Shown here piece after piece: positions 40,325 through 49,909 of a stretch of DNA of 64,000 nucleotides. A program made the position numbers and the translations under genes. Below the pieces are notes generated by a model, which saw only the letters and a program-made list of their open reading frames with translations, did no database searches and had not been told where the DNA came from. Source of the DNA: an uncultured Lachnospiraceae bacterium (lineage in GTDB: Bacteria; Bacillota; Clostridia; Lachnospirales; Lachnospiraceae); the NCBI GenBank assembly GCA_910585965.1, contig CAJUHH010000011.1, forward strand, positions 1 through 64,000. The letters run 5' to 3'. Every line of letters starts with the position of its first letter. Position 1 is the first letter of the stretch.

Positions 40325-40930
40325 ATGAGCATAAAAGGTGATAAAACAAAACAGGATATTAGGGAAAAGGCATATCAGCTGTTTGCGGAAAAAGGATTTA
40401 AGGATGTTACGATGAAAGATATTTGCGAGCGGACGGGATTGAGCCGGGGAGGCTTATACCGCCATTATGAAAGTACGGAGCAAATATTCCTGGAAATTGT
40501 GGATGCTTTTTCCGACAGGCAGAGAAAAGAAATCGCGGCAAAAATCGCGGCGCATATTCCGGCCGTCGCTATCTTGGAGGAGCTTCTGTCCGGCTATGCG
40601 GAGGAGATGCTTGATGCGGAAAATTGTTTCAGCCTTGCCCTTTGTGAATTTTATAGCGATCCTGCGATTCCCAAAGAAAACAATTCGATAACGAAGCAGT
40701 ATGGGATTTCAAAAGCAGCGTGGGTGGAATTGATTCATTATGGGATGGAAACGAAAGAATTTGCCCGTGTAAACCCGGAATCCATTTTTCATATCATGAT
40801 ATTTGCTTATCAGGGAGTACGAATGTATAGCAGATTGATGAAAATGGACCATGATATTCCAAATCAAATTATTGGCGAAGTAAAAAGACTTTTATTAAAG
40901 GAGGATTCTTATGGCGACTCTATTTTATAA
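40325..40930 (+). CDS. TetR/AcrR-family transcriptional regulator
   Basis: The 201-residue repressor-type regulator has an N-terminal helix-turn-helix (VTMKDICERTGLSRGGLYRH) near residue 32 and a C-terminal helical ligand domain. The ATG at 40325 has a GGGG-containing site just upstream. A longer frame (40235) would start only some 15 bases after the -10 box and adds residues atypical of TetR. It overlaps the nucleoside phosphorylase gene by 20 bases, so the two form one autoregulated operon; the ligand may be a nucleoside (inference). Confidence 0.88.
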   Translation: MSIKGDKTKQDIREKAYQLFAEKGFKDVTMKDICERTGLSRGGLYRHYESTEQIFLEIVDAFSDRQRKEIAAKIAAHIPAVAILEELLSGYAEEMLDAENCFSLALCEFYSDPAIPKENNSITKQYGISKAAWVELIHYGMETKEFARVNPESIFHIMIFAYQGVRMYSRLMKMDHDIPNQIIGEVKRLLLKEDSYGDSIL

Positions 40931-41675
40931 TTTTGGCGATTTCCCCGCCGCTTTTCTTAATCCGGGTGATGTCATATCTGCAAAACCGGGTTTCCCCGAA
41001 GTATGCATCAGTGCATTTTCAGAAAAAATAATCGGGAATATGGCAAAATTGCGCGGGGTCAAAACAATAGCATATTTATGTTCCGAAAATGGAGAGCTTC
41101 CCGTTTACAGTATCGAATATAAAGGAAAAGAAATTGCGTTCTATTTGTCAAGAGTGGGGGCGCCTGCCTGCGTGGTCGGCTTAGAGGAGGTTATTGCAAT
41201 GGGCGCAAAGAAATTCGTCCTTTTCGGAAGCTGCGGTGTTTTGGATGAGGAAGCGGTAAGGGGCAAAATTGTCGTGCCAATATCCGCAGTCAGGGATGAG
41301 GGAACGAGCTATCATTATATTCCGGCAAGCGAAGAAATAGAAGCGGACAGGAACTGCATAAATATTTTAAAAGAATGTCTGGAAATATTGGGCTATCCCT
41401 ACGTGGAAGGGAAAACATGGACTATGGATGCTCTTTATAGGGAAACCAGCAGCTTGATAGAGGAACGTAAACAACAGGGATGTCTGGTGGTGGAGATGGA
41501 GTCATCTGCCGCTTATGCGGCGGCCCGGTTCAGGAACGTGCCTATGATTCAGTTTTTATACGGGGCGGACAGCCTGGACAGTGAAACGTGGGAGCAAAGG
41601 AATTTGCTTGCCTATAGTGCTGAAGAATGCGGCGGATATGCAAAACTGGCTTTGGAATGCGCGGTTCGGTTATAA
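40911..41675 (+). CDS. Nucleoside phosphorylase (uridine/purine phosphorylase family)
   Basis: The 254-residue enzyme of the PNP/UDP phosphorylase superfamily cleaves nucleosides with phosphate. Substrate-binding features are FYLSRVGAPACVVGLEEVIA and VLFGSCGVLD in the phosphate-binding half, the RDEGTSYHY segment, and VVEMESSAAYAAAR with the ribose-contacting M-E-S. Which base is used cannot be read from the sequence. It is translationally coupled to the upstream TetR gene. AAAGGAGG lies before the ATG. Bases 41676-41845 are AT-rich and show no further gene. Confidence 0.88.
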   Translation: MATLFYNFGDFPAAFLNPGDVISAKPGFPEVCISAFSEKIIGNMAKLRGVKTIAYLCSENGELPVYSIEYKGKEIAFYLSRVGAPACVVGLEEVIAMGAKKFVLFGSCGVLDEEAVRGKIVVPISAVRDEGTSYHYIPASEEIEADRNCINILKECLEILGYPYVEGKTWTMDALYRETSSLIEERKQQGCLVVEMESSAAYAAARFRNVPMIQFLYGADSLDSETWEQRNLLAYSAEECGGYAKLALECAVRL

Positions 41676-41845
41676 GATGTAAAAAATATGGCGACAGAAA
41701 TGGAGATTGTCATATTTTATGCAGTGTGTTATAGTTTTGATAAAAAAATAATGTATCATGTATACTTATTTAATATGGATGTATTTTAGCGGTTAGATGG
41801 GTTTTTAAAAAGAGAGTGGTATAAGAGACGAGGAGCAGGAAGGAT

Positions 41846-42067
41846 ATGAAGCGAGAAGAATATATTTCCGATGCATTGGTTGTTAAGCGTGTAAATGAAG
41901 CGGTAAGGATTGAGTTGGAGAAGAAGAAAGCAATGGATGTTCCAGTATTTATATATGACAGAGAAACACAGAGCATATATCAACAGAATAGCGATGGCTC
42001 CAAGGTAGAGGTGGGAAAAAGAATGAGAAAGGAGCGGTATAGTGAGCGTGTTACCCAAAAGACCTGA
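41846..42067 (+). CDS. Small protein paired with a zeta-like toxin, putative antitoxin
   Basis: The 73-residue charged protein (MKREEYISDALVVKRVNEAV start) is preceded by AGGAAGGAT. It overlaps the next gene, which begins like a zeta-toxin kinase, by 26 bases. The layout of a small basic/acidic protein directly before an AAA/zeta kinase is that of a toxin-antitoxin pair, so an antitoxin role is inferred from context. I do not recognise the fold. Confidence 0.5.
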   Translation: MKREEYISDALVVKRVNEAVRIELEKKKAMDVPVFIYDRETQSIYQQNSDGSKVEVGKRMRKERYSERVTQKT

Positions 42068-42266
42068 AATTATTATTTGTGCCGGTCCCAATGGTTCAGG
42101 AAAAAGTACCATTACTGAATTATTAAAGCCACCAATGGATTATATTAATGCTGATGAAATCGGCATATATGCCAGTGGATATCCGCTTATAGGAGCCGCT
42201 ATCAGTAAAGTTCGATGCTCTGTCCGCAGGATAAATAATGTAGATTCTGCATATATTGTTCCATAA
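42042..42266 (+). pseudogene. Truncated zeta-toxin-like kinase
   Basis: From GTG 42042 the frame starts with RPEIIICAGPNGSGKSTITE, a perfect P-loop, and LKPPMDYINADEI, then loses similarity after about residue 42 and ends at 42266. Intact zeta-like kinases have about 200 residues with catalytic Asp and Arg further on, which are missing. The tail overlaps the 3' end of the metallo-hydrolase gene on the other strand, so a deletion has joined the two loci. Confidence 0.75.
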
Positions 42267-42999
42267 ATTCAAACTGCTTTTTGCCGGTGCAATGGCATGT
42301 ATAATATTCTGTGTGAAATGCATCTAGGTATTCTGCAAAGCTTTTTAAGGTATCGTCGAGAGGCAGTTTGGAAAAATGGAATCCTCCTATAAGGACATCG
42401 GGCCGGAACCAGTCAACGATATCCAAAATTCCTTTGTGCGAGCAGCCGCTGAACAGCACTTTTTTGCTTTTCCCGTCATCTGTTGATGGTTCTTCGATAA
42501 GCAAATATTGTTCATGGCGAAAATCTTCAGGCAGAAAATGATCGTTTTCCAGCACGTTCAGTCCGAAGCATCCGAGGTCGTGCTTCCGTGCTTTATTGTT
42601 GCAGGAATAAAGCGTCAGCCCGTTTTCAATGACTGTCATGCCGCCGGTAAAAACCAGCCTTTTGTTGTCCGCAAGAGAAAGATCCAGTCCGATATATTTT
42701 TCTGTGCCATGGTAATGCGGTTCAAAAGCATGGCGGTTCAGATAAATGGGGGCTGTTTTATTTATTTCCAGAAAGGTTTTGAGGCCGCCGCCGTGGTCGT
42801 AATGCCCGTGGGAAAGAACGGCGGTATCCACGGCCGAAAGGTCGATGCCCAGCATGGCGGCATTTTGGGCAAACAAACTGGTCTGTCCCATATCAAAAAG
42901 AATCTTATGTTTTTCGGTTTCGATATACAGACTCAATCCATGTTCGGTAAGCATATCTTCCCGTTCTGTTTTATTTTCGAGCAAGGCTGTGATTTTCAT
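42202..42999 (-). CDS. Metallo-beta-lactamase-fold hydrolase
   Basis: The 265-residue protein carries the metal-binding motif LSHGHYDHGGGL near residue 64, later His residues in FSGCSHKGI and a C-terminal CHCTGKKQFEFM. The type resembles the MBL group that includes pterin-phosphate synthase-like enzymes, but the substrate is unknown. The ATG at 42999 (MKITALLENKTERED) is preferred because GGAGAG lies just upstream. An ATG four codons earlier also exists. It probably forms a minus-strand operon with the ferredoxin gene upstream (43148-43912). Confidence 0.85.
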   Translation of the reverse strand: MKITALLENKTEREDMLTEHGLSLYIETEKHKILFDMGQTSLFAQNAAMLGIDLSAVDTAVLSHGHYDHGGGLKTFLEINKTAPIYLNRHAFEPHYHGTEKYIGLDLSLADNKRLVFTGGMTVIENGLTLYSCNNKARKHDLGCFGLNVLENDHFLPEDFRHEQYLLIEEPSTDDGKSKKVLFSGCSHKGILDIVDWFRPDVLIGGFHFSKLPLDDTLKSFAEYLDAFHTEYYTCHCTGKKQFEFMEQYMQNLHYLSCGQSIELY

Positions 43000-43147
43000 T
43001 TTTCTCTCCATTTCTGCGCGGCTTTTGTCGCAACTTTATTGGTACTATGTATGTTTGCTATTCCGCATCCCCATGTCGCCTCTCAACGGCATCAATTATC
43101 AATAAGAAGAATGCCCATTGGCGTGAGCTTTAGAACTTCTTTCCGCA

Positions 43148-43912
43148 CTACAGAAAAAGCTCATTTTCCTTATAACCGCCGCAGGCTTTTTTCAGTTTCA
43201 GGCTGCTGGCAGCCAGAAGCGCTTTATTGACGCTGCGGGCCTTATGGGGACAGAGGGCGATACAGCGCATGCAGGAAATACATTTTTCTGTGTCCGTTTT
43301 GGATGGACTGTCGGCGGGGATTGCTCCAACCGGGCATTTTTGGGCGCAGAGGCCGCATCGGATGCAAGCCTTTCCGGCCTGGGGCTTTATGGGGACGCCA
43401 TGGTATTCTCGGTAGGGACGGTTTCCAGGCAGATCCAGATTTGCTGATATCTGTCCGGCATCTATTTGGGAGCGGATGGTTTCCGCAAAATGGGCAAGCT
43501 CTTTTGCATCCTTCGCATCAGGGCGGCCGGCGGCGAACTGGCGCATGATGGAATGTTCCGCAATGGCTGCGACTGCGGCTATGCAGGAAAAATGGGAGTT
43601 TTGCAGAATATCTTTCAGTTCCGCAAAAGTATCGTCATAGGCGCGGTTGCCGTATACAACGATCAGGATTGCCCTGGCCTGGCCGCCGTCCATAAGCCGC
43701 AGACGGGCTGCAGCGGTATCAGGAACTCTTCCGCCATAGGAGGGAACGGAAACAATGCAGATATCTTCGGAGCTGAAGGAAAAAGAGGAAAAATCCAGGT
43801 TTCGGTCGGACAGGTCGATAAGGGTGCTTTCTGCATGAAAGGATGAAACAAATAAATCGGATACTTTTTTTGTGCCTCCGGTGGGGCTGAATACGATATG
43901 ATAAACAGACAT
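43148..43912 (-). CDS. Flavodoxin-like/ferredoxin fusion protein (EFR1 type)
   Basis: The 254 residues begin with a flavodoxin-like domain (VYHIVFSPTGGTKKVSDLF, a phosphate-binding S-P-T-G-G-T loop) and end with two 4Fe-4S clusters: CIRCGLCAQKCP and CISCMRCIALCP. This is an electron-transfer protein family common in anaerobes, with unknown partners. A minus-strand RBS lies before the ATG at 43912. Bases 43913-44144 are AT-rich with the MCP promoter region. Confidence 0.87.
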   Translation of the reverse strand: MSVYHIVFSPTGGTKKVSDLFVSSFHAESTLIDLSDRNLDFSSFSFSSEDICIVSVPSYGGRVPDTAAARLRLMDGGQARAILIVVYGNRAYDDTFAELKDILQNSHFSCIAAVAAIAEHSIMRQFAAGRPDAKDAKELAHFAETIRSQIDAGQISANLDLPGNRPYREYHGVPIKPQAGKACIRCGLCAQKCPVGAIPADSPSKTDTEKCISCMRCIALCPHKARSVNKALLAASSLKLKKACGGYKENELFL

Positions 43913-44144
43913 TTTGTGTTCTCCTTGCCGGGCATTTTTTGGTGTATGATGTCAGTTTGCTGGTGTCCAGGATTTTTGGAACGTAAATCCTATCAGGAAT
44001 TATAACATGGCATCCCTCTATGGAAAAGGTAATATTCGATAGAAAATTTGCATTATTATCTATTAATCTGTACACAATCACCAATTTTATTATGCATTTT
44101 TTCTTCTTAGTGATATAATAAGAAACGGAAGGAGGAGATATAAA

Positions 44145-45923
44145 ATGAAAAATCTAAGCGTAAAAGTGAAGATGGCAGTAATTGGAATAATGATGATCGC
44201 ATTTATGCTGTTCAGCATTAACTTTTCTGTCAGCAATATGAGGGCGATCAATGAACGGATCCTTCAGGAAGAAGAGGAAAATATCCGCAAGGATTATGAC
44301 GATAGCATCAGGCAGCAAGTGGAGATGGTTGTTTCGCTTCTGGACGCTTATAAAGCTGATATCGATGCCGGTGTTTATACCATGGAAGAAGGGATGAAGC
44401 TGGCAGCGGATAAGATCAGGGAACTCCGGTATGGCGAAGAGGGATATTTCTGGATAGACCAGTCGGACGGGGTGAACATTGTATTGCTCGGAAATGAAGT
44501 TGAGGGAACGAACCGTATCGGTACGAAGGACGTGACAGGTTATGAAATGGTCAAAGAGTTTATCCAGGGGGCCGTGGCAGAGGGCAGCTGTTACACCGAT
44601 TATCAGTATCCGAAGGAAGGCGAGACGGACCCGATGCCGAAAAGGGCATATACGCAGTATTACGAACCCTTTGACTGGGTCATCGGAACGGGCAATTATG
44701 TGGACAATATGGATAAACAGGTGGCCGAATCGGCGGAATCCGCAGATCAGTTTACCTGGCAGAAAATTCGGGTATTTTTAGCGGTATGCCTCTTATTTGG
44801 CGCTCTTATTGTTGTGTACCTTTTCGCCACTATTATAAATATTACAAGGCCGTTGAAACTGGTTGGGGGAGTGCTCCAGAGCATGTCCGAGGGGGACTTC
44901 ACCGCAAAGATCGATGGCACAGCTTTGAAGCGGAGGGATGATTTTGGCAAGCTGCTGAATATTTTGGAAAAAATGAGGACGGGCATCGGCGGATTGATCA
45001 GCGATGTGAAAAAAGAGACTGGCCAGACGACGGAAAGCGTCAACGGAATGACAAAGGATATGGCCCGTCTGAACCAGGAAGTGGAGGATGTATCCACCAC
45101 GACGACCCAGCTTTCCGCTTCCATGGAAGAAACGGCGGCTACGGCTAACAGTATTGATGAAATGACGAAAGAAATTGAATATGCGGCAAGAAACATCGCG
45201 GAGCGCGCGCAGGAAGGAGCGGGACGCGCGGAGGTAATACATAAGAAGGCGGCCGACGCGAAAAATTCGGCGGGCGACAGCAAGAGCAGCCTGGTCGCGC
45301 AGAAACAGTCTATTGAAGGAAACTTGCAGGAGGCGCTTGTAAAAGTGAGGGTAGTTTCCGAGATATCCACTCTGGCAGAGTCGATTATGGAAATTACAAC
45401 ACAGACAAATCTGCTGTCGTTGAATGCAAGCATCGAGGCGGCAAGGGCAGGAGAGGCAGGAAAAGGCTTTGCGGTGGTGGCGGATGAGATCCGCAAGCTG
45501 GCAGAACAGTCCAAGCAGAGCACGGAGAATATCAAGAAAGTAACAGAACAGGTAAATGAAGCGGTGGGAAGCCTGGCAAGGGACGCGAAGCATTTACTTA
45601 CTTTTATCGATACCCAGGTGATGGAAAGCATCGGTTTGTTCGAAACGATTGCGGGCGATTATAATGAAGATGCCGGAGAGATCGATTCCCTCGTGGCCGA
45701 TTTCAGCGCGATCTCCGAAGAACTTCTGGCATCCATCAATAACATTACGGATTCGCTGGAAGGAATCTCACAGGCGGCACAGCAGAGCGCCGAAGGGACG
45801 GCTAATATTGCGGAACGCGTAATGGATGTGGTGCAGATATCCGATTCCGTAAATACATCTTTGCAGGATACAAACGGAGTGGTAGGCAGATTGAACGATG
45901 CGACGGGAAAATTCCGGCTGTAA
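44145..45923 (+). CDS. Methyl-accepting chemotaxis protein with a Cache sensor domain
   Basis: The 592-residue chemoreceptor has a first membrane helix (about residues 8-28), an extracellular single Cache domain (GEEGYFWIDQSDGVNIVLLG, then PFDWVIGTGNYVD), a second helix (about 205-225, VFLAVCLLFGALIVVYLFAT), a HAMP domain and a long coiled-coil signalling domain. The hairpin tip contains TTQTNLLSLNASIEAARAGE. Ligands of such Cache domains are often small organic acids, but none can be assigned. AAGGAGGAG precedes the ATG. It implies a motile or formerly motile host. Confidence 0.95.
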   Translation: MKNLSVKVKMAVIGIMMIAFMLFSINFSVSNMRAINERILQEEEENIRKDYDDSIRQQVEMVVSLLDAYKADIDAGVYTMEEGMKLAADKIRELRYGEEGYFWIDQSDGVNIVLLGNEVEGTNRIGTKDVTGYEMVKEFIQGAVAEGSCYTDYQYPKEGETDPMPKRAYTQYYEPFDWVIGTGNYVDNMDKQVAESAESADQFTWQKIRVFLAVCLLFGALIVVYLFATIINITRPLKLVGGVLQSMSEGDFTAKIDGTALKRRDDFGKLLNILEKMRTGIGGLISDVKKETGQTTESVNGMTKDMARLNQEVEDVSTTTTQLSASMEETAATANSIDEMTKEIEYAARNIAERAQEGAGRAEVIHKKAADAKNSAGDSKSSLVAQKQSIEGNLQEALVKVRVVSEISTLAESIMEITTQTNLLSLNASIEAARAGEAGKGFAVVADEIRKLAEQSKQSTENIKKVTEQVNEAVGSLARDAKHLLTFIDTQVMESIGLFETIAGDYNEDAGEIDSLVADFSAISEELLASINNITDSLEGISQAAQQSAEGTANIAERVMDVVQISDSVNTSLQDTNGVVGRLNDATGKFRL

Positions 45924-45959
45924 AAGGATTTGCGGGAAAGAAAAGGAAAAGCCAAAGAA

Positions 45960-46380
45960 AGAGCCATCCTCTGCCGTTGTTCCGGGCCATTATCAAGGAC
46001 AGGGAAGCGCCGAAGACGGAAAAAGTGATTGATGTCTATACTGGATTCCTTTTCTACAATGATGACGGCAACCCGTTAGTGGCGATGCATTGGCAGCACC
46101 GATTCAACTACATGGTCGGCAGGTACAACGATATCTGCCGGGTGCAGATACCGAACATTACACCCCATGTATGTAGGCATACTTATTGCTTCAATATGTC
46201 AAAATCGGGAATGAATCCTAAAACCTTGTAGGCATGACCATGAATGTATATGCGTATATTGGATTTGACGATGCCGAGGAAGAACTGAGGCGGATAGAGG
46301 AATTCAGAAAAGCGCAGGATGAGATTGAAAAGAAGAACGATGCAAAGGCGATATCGCAGAAAATGTTTAAGGTGGTTTGA
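45960..46380 (+). pseudogene. Tyrosine recombinase (integrase) C-terminal relic
   Basis: The frame contains VIDVYTGFLFYNDDGNPLVA and TPHVCRHTYCFNMSKSGMNP with the catalytic Arg-His, then stops. After a small gap the tail resumes in another frame as MNVYAYIGFDDAEEELRRIE. The segment with the second catalytic His (a G-H-S-D type motif) has been deleted and the N-terminal half is absent. It is a dead Tn916-family-like integrase. Confidence 0.82.
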
Positions 46381-46503
46381 TTTAGAAAATGGATGACGCT
46401 CTGGCTAAGGCTGGGGCGTTATTTTTGTGGAAAAAAGTTTGGGATGATGATATAGTATATAAGAAAATTGATTGGTTAGATGCATATCGGAAAGGGGTGT
46501 AGA

Positions 46504-46953
46504 ATGATTATCCGAGAGGTTAATAAAAATGATATTGAGGCTATAGGAACAATATATGAAAAGGCATTTGGATATAGTGAGGGCTTTATGAAATATTGTA
46601 AAAGATTTGGTGAATATGTTAACTTTTGCGTTAAGCAAAATTATGCTTTTGTAATTGAGAATGAAATAGAAATTTGTGGAGTTGTACTTGGATATGAAAA
46701 GCCGGATTTATTTAATGGAAGAAATGTTTATATTGAATTATTAGCGGTGCTCCCAGAATATCAATGCAAAGGGTATGGAAAGGCGTTGGTTGCAGCAATA
46801 GAAAAGGAAGCAATAGATAATGGAATTAAAGAAGTGGCTTTAAGGACGGCTTGCTACATAGATGCATTTCATATATACAATCATTGGGGATTTAAGGACA
46901 CTAGAAATGATCAACGATATATGGTTAGACGTATAAAAGAGGATGAAAAGTAA
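46504..46953 (+). CDS. GNAT-family N-acetyltransferase
   Basis: The 149-residue acetyl-CoA dependent transferase has the pyrophosphate-binding motif A in LLAVLPEYQCKGYGKALVAA (Q-x-x-G-x-G/A) and the C-terminal HIYNHWGFKDT. The substrate is unknown. The ATG at 46504, 13 bases after AAGGGG, fits the family N-terminus (MIIREVNKNDIEAIG). The gene is AT-rich and lies in the accessory block after the integrase relic. Its end overlaps a small unknown ORF. Confidence 0.85.
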   Translation: MIIREVNKNDIEAIGTIYEKAFGYSEGFMKYCKRFGEYVNFCVKQNYAFVIENEIEICGVVLGYEKPDLFNGRNVYIELLAVLPEYQCKGYGKALVAAIEKEAIDNGIKEVALRTACYIDAFHIYNHWGFKDTRNDQRYMVRRIKEDEK

Positions 46954-47236
46954 GGCAAAAGATACTGGGAAGTGTATTGAAGTAATTTCAAAAGCTGTGT
47001 TTGAATTAAAGAGTAATATTAGAAACTGGAGCAATCAGGTTATCGAGTTTTGTCCCAAAGGATTTGATAATATTCATATTGAAATCCATGATACGATATG
47101 CGATATAACTGTAAAAGGTGAGAGTGAAGTAGAAAATTATCATTATATAGTCGCTATTTGGGAATTAATAACATGGCAGGACGGGTACTTTTATAAACCA
47201 ATATTTTATGAAATAAACATTGAAAAAAGTTGTTGA
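46943..47236 (+). CDS. Unknown 97-residue protein
   Basis: The open frame overlaps the acetyltransferase end by 11 bases and uses ATG at 46943 with a GA-rich stretch upstream. It starts MKSKAKDTGKCIEVISKAVF. I do not recognise it. Its beta-rich second half (IHIEIHDTICDITVKGESEV) is compact, without membrane segments. AT-rich codon use matches the neighbouring accessory genes. Confidence 0.45.
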   Translation: MKSKAKDTGKCIEVISKAVFELKSNIRNWSNQVIEFCPKGFDNIHIEIHDTICDITVKGESEVENYHYIVAIWELITWQDGYFYKPIFYEINIEKSC

Positions 47237-47756
47237 CATTAAAATACAGAATAATAAGGAGATTCGTTATAAAGGAAGAAAAGAACAATCAATATGTGAT
47301 GGTTTTGCAATTCAATTTTTTAATGGAAGTCCTAAGAATAACTCTGGAAATATAAACATTATATTAAGAAATCTTGATGTGATAGAATATAAAAACGGAG
47401 CGCAACTATTAAGGATAGAATCTTCAAAGGCAATGAATGCGTTAGGGAATACAAGGAATGAACTTACACATTGTATTTTTGAGCCAGATAGTTTGGGTTC
47501 ATATATTGACAATCCAAATACTGAAACAGATAATATGGTAAACTTATATGCTTTTTTATTTTGGAAAACGCGTAAAGCATTTAGAAGAGGATTGTGTGTT
47601 ACCTATGAATGTATTTCGCCAAATGATAGAAAGATTACAGAAAGCAGGACATACAATTTAGTAGTAAAACTTTTGACTGTACTACTAACAGGTAGCAACA
47701 ACTTGCTAAAATATGCTTTGATTTGTAATATCCACTTATTTAACAGCAAGGAATGA
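47220..47756 (+). CDS. Unknown 178-residue protein
   Basis: The frame is open from TTG 47220, overlapping the previous ORF by 17 bases. AT-rich, with no recognised domain; motifs include DGFAIQFFNGSPKN and NALGNTRNELTHCIFEPD. The start is uncertain because no clear ribosome site is seen. It could be part of an immunity or mobile-element cargo pair with the preceding ORF (inference from overlap only). Confidence 0.4.
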   Translation: MKKVVDIKIQNNKEIRYKGRKEQSICDGFAIQFFNGSPKNNSGNINIILRNLDVIEYKNGAQLLRIESSKAMNALGNTRNELTHCIFEPDSLGSYIDNPNTETDNMVNLYAFLFWKTRKAFRRGLCVTYECISPNDRKITESRTYNLVVKLLTVLLTGSNNLLKYALICNIHLFNSKE

Positions 47757-47816
47757 AACACTTGGAATCCTTTGCAAAACAGGGTATTCTAGGGCAAATT
47801 AAGGAGAATTATTACG

Positions 47817-47912
47817 ATGATTAAAATACTATTCGTCTGCCACGGCAGCATGCCGGGGAGCCGGGAATTGGCGGCACTTGTGGGGCAAAACGGGGCAAAT
47901 TGCGGCATTTGA
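47817..47912 (+). pseudogene. LMW protein-tyrosine-phosphatase stub at an element junction
   Basis: After a good AAGGAG, ATG 47817 opens with MIKILFVCHGS, the P-loop start of LMW phosphatases (compare the intact gene at 57121), but diverges after residue 10 and stops at 47912. Directly downstream are GTGGGGCAAAACGGGGCAAA-type repeats (47878-47905), similar to those next to the integrase at 57205-57235. I read it as the gene's 5' end cut by an integrated element. Confidence 0.55.
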
Positions 47913-48005
47913 GAAAGTGGGGTACTACGGTTTTACTACGAGTGAGGGAAGGAAAAAAGAGCCTATATTTCAAGTCCTTTTTTCGTGGTCAGGCATTCTG
48001 TGATT

Positions 48006-48251
48006 TTACTCTGTAATCATTTCTTTTACTTTTGTTGGCAGGCATTTTCCCAAAAGTATCTCTTGGCTGTCGGAATAGCCCAGCAGATAGGCGAGCATCC
48101 CGTATCGAGAAATAAGTGAGTTCCGCTTGCCGACGTTGCGGTCGATCAACCACGATTCGGACAATGTCAGAGAATTACAGAATACTGAAGGCAATAGATG
48201 GGGGATAACAATTCTTTTGGTAAATTTGCGTAGATAAGTATAAAAGGCCAA
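48006..48251 (-). pseudogene. Unrecognised ORF fragment
   Basis: The 81-residue minus-strand frame has a readable centre (SLTLSESWLIDRNVGKRNSL and YGMLAYLLGYSDSQEILLGK) but a basic, unconvincing N-terminus and no ribosome site. It may be the end of a broken gene. I do not recognise the family. Confidence 0.25.
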
Positions 48252-48274
48252 TGAGGAAGGAGGGTGTATCTAAG

Positions 48275-49690
48275 ATGGAATTATATCATTACAGATCTAT
48301 TGAAAGTGCAATAAAAGAATTAGAAAATGGTACTTTTCATTTTGCTGACCGAAATGAACTTAATGATCCTATAGAGGGATATGTTCGGGTTTTTTGGCAG
48401 GGAGATAAGGCTGCATGGGAAGGAATGCTGCGCAATTATATTTGTAGTCTTAGTGGAGCAATTGATATGTATCTGCTTCAAGGGAATGAGGATATGCTTT
48501 ATCATAGAACGCTGATTATAGATTTGAAACAATTTGATAATGTCCCACTTGGTGGAATACTGAAAAAATTGGGAGATAAATTTCTAGAAGATGAAGATGT
48601 TCAAAAAATGGTTACTTTTTATGGAAACTACGGGCTTAAGGTTCAAAATGAGGAACTTCGCTTTATTTTACGATTTATTCACAATAAGGCACTAGTACTT
48701 TGCATTCAAAAATGTAGAGAATATAAGACGATACCAGCGGAAGAAGCGAATGGATTATTGAACACATTTACTGCTGAAGAAACTAATTTTCCATGGGAAC
48801 TGATGAATGTAGATATAGAGGATCAAAATCTAAGAATTGAGATGGCAAAGCTGGTGGAAGATATAATTGAAGATATGTATGATTGGCATTTTGTTTGTCT
48901 TGGATTGGAAGATGAAACATTCTTGTATGGACTTCGTAAGGATGAAAATGGAAAAATTATAAAAGAGGACAAGAGTTCAGAATCCCGGCAGAGGCGAAAA
49001 TGGATGACAATAGCAGTGGATTTCCCAAAGGTATATGTGAATCAGTTGATGGACTTGGTTTATCCTGAAAGCTACATAGTATGTTTTTCTGGAAAAAATA
49101 ACGATTCAGCTATGTGGGGGAATTATGCAGATAATCATCGAGGAGTATGCTTGATTTATGAAACTGATGCAGAAAATCACATGACTGTGAAAGGAGAAAT
49201 GTCTTATACATTAGAAACGAAACCTGTGAGTTATGGTGGAAACATCATAGAGCGCAATTTCTTTGAATCTTTTGGCAGGCTGACTCCAAAACAAATAGAG
49301 ATGTGGCTTACTGGAACGGAAGAACTCAGCAGTGCTTATAAAGCCTTCAATAATGTAGAAGAATGGCGAAAGGAGTACTGGGCGGCTTATGAAGCAAAGA
49401 CTTACCGAAAACTTAAAGCATGGGAATATGAAAACGAATATAGATTGGCTCTTTCAAACACATTTTATAACTTTGATAAACCAGAGAGTCGTAATTTGAA
49501 ATATGAGCCTAAAGCATTAAAAGGCTTGATTTTTGGTATTAACACAACGGAGTACGACAAAGAGAGAATCATGAAAAAGTTACTTGAACATACAGATGAG
49601 TATGGTGATTTTGTTTTTTATCAGGCTGAGTATGACGATGAGAAACAGGTGGTAAATATTAGAAAAAAGAGTCTGTGGAAACTAAAGTAA
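48275..49690 (+). CDS. DUF2971 protein
   Basis: The 471 residues open with ELYHYRSIESAIKELENGTF and FADRNELNDPIEG, then show SYIVCFSGKNNDSAMWGNYA and DNHRGVCLIYE, the DUF2971 hallmarks (an aromatic/Arg N-terminus and a W-x-x-Y-A-D-x-H-x-G block). DUF2971 genes are frequent in defence islands, but no activity is established. The ATG at 48275 with AAGGAGGG upstream is preferred to 48251. It is intact, flanked by broken mobile and restriction genes. Confidence 0.8.
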   Translation: MELYHYRSIESAIKELENGTFHFADRNELNDPIEGYVRVFWQGDKAAWEGMLRNYICSLSGAIDMYLLQGNEDMLYHRTLIIDLKQFDNVPLGGILKKLGDKFLEDEDVQKMVTFYGNYGLKVQNEELRFILRFIHNKALVLCIQKCREYKTIPAEEANGLLNTFTAEETNFPWELMNVDIEDQNLRIEMAKLVEDIIEDMYDWHFVCLGLEDETFLYGLRKDENGKIIKEDKSSESRQRRKWMTIAVDFPKVYVNQLMDLVYPESYIVCFSGKNNDSAMWGNYADNHRGVCLIYETDAENHMTVKGEMSYTLETKPVSYGGNIIERNFFESFGRLTPKQIEMWLTGTEELSSAYKAFNNVEEWRKEYWAAYEAKTYRKLKAWEYENEYRLALSNTFYNFDKPESRNLKYEPKALKGLIFGINTTEYDKERIMKKLLEHTDEYGDFVFYQAEYDDEKQVVNIRKKSLWKLK

Positions 49691-49909
49691 TTGTATAAAA
49701 TTTCATATTTTAAGGCGCAGGTAGCTTTGATCTGACAAACTTTAGCGGCTATTTTTGCTAATATGAAATCGGACTAGCCGTCTATCGGCAGTACCTTTAT
49801 GTAAATATATATTAGCAGATTTATACGGAATTGTCAAACGCTGCGGAGCGCTTATAATAATTGAAAAGGGGATTGACTATGTTAAAATTTATATTATAAG
49901 ACAAAAAAT

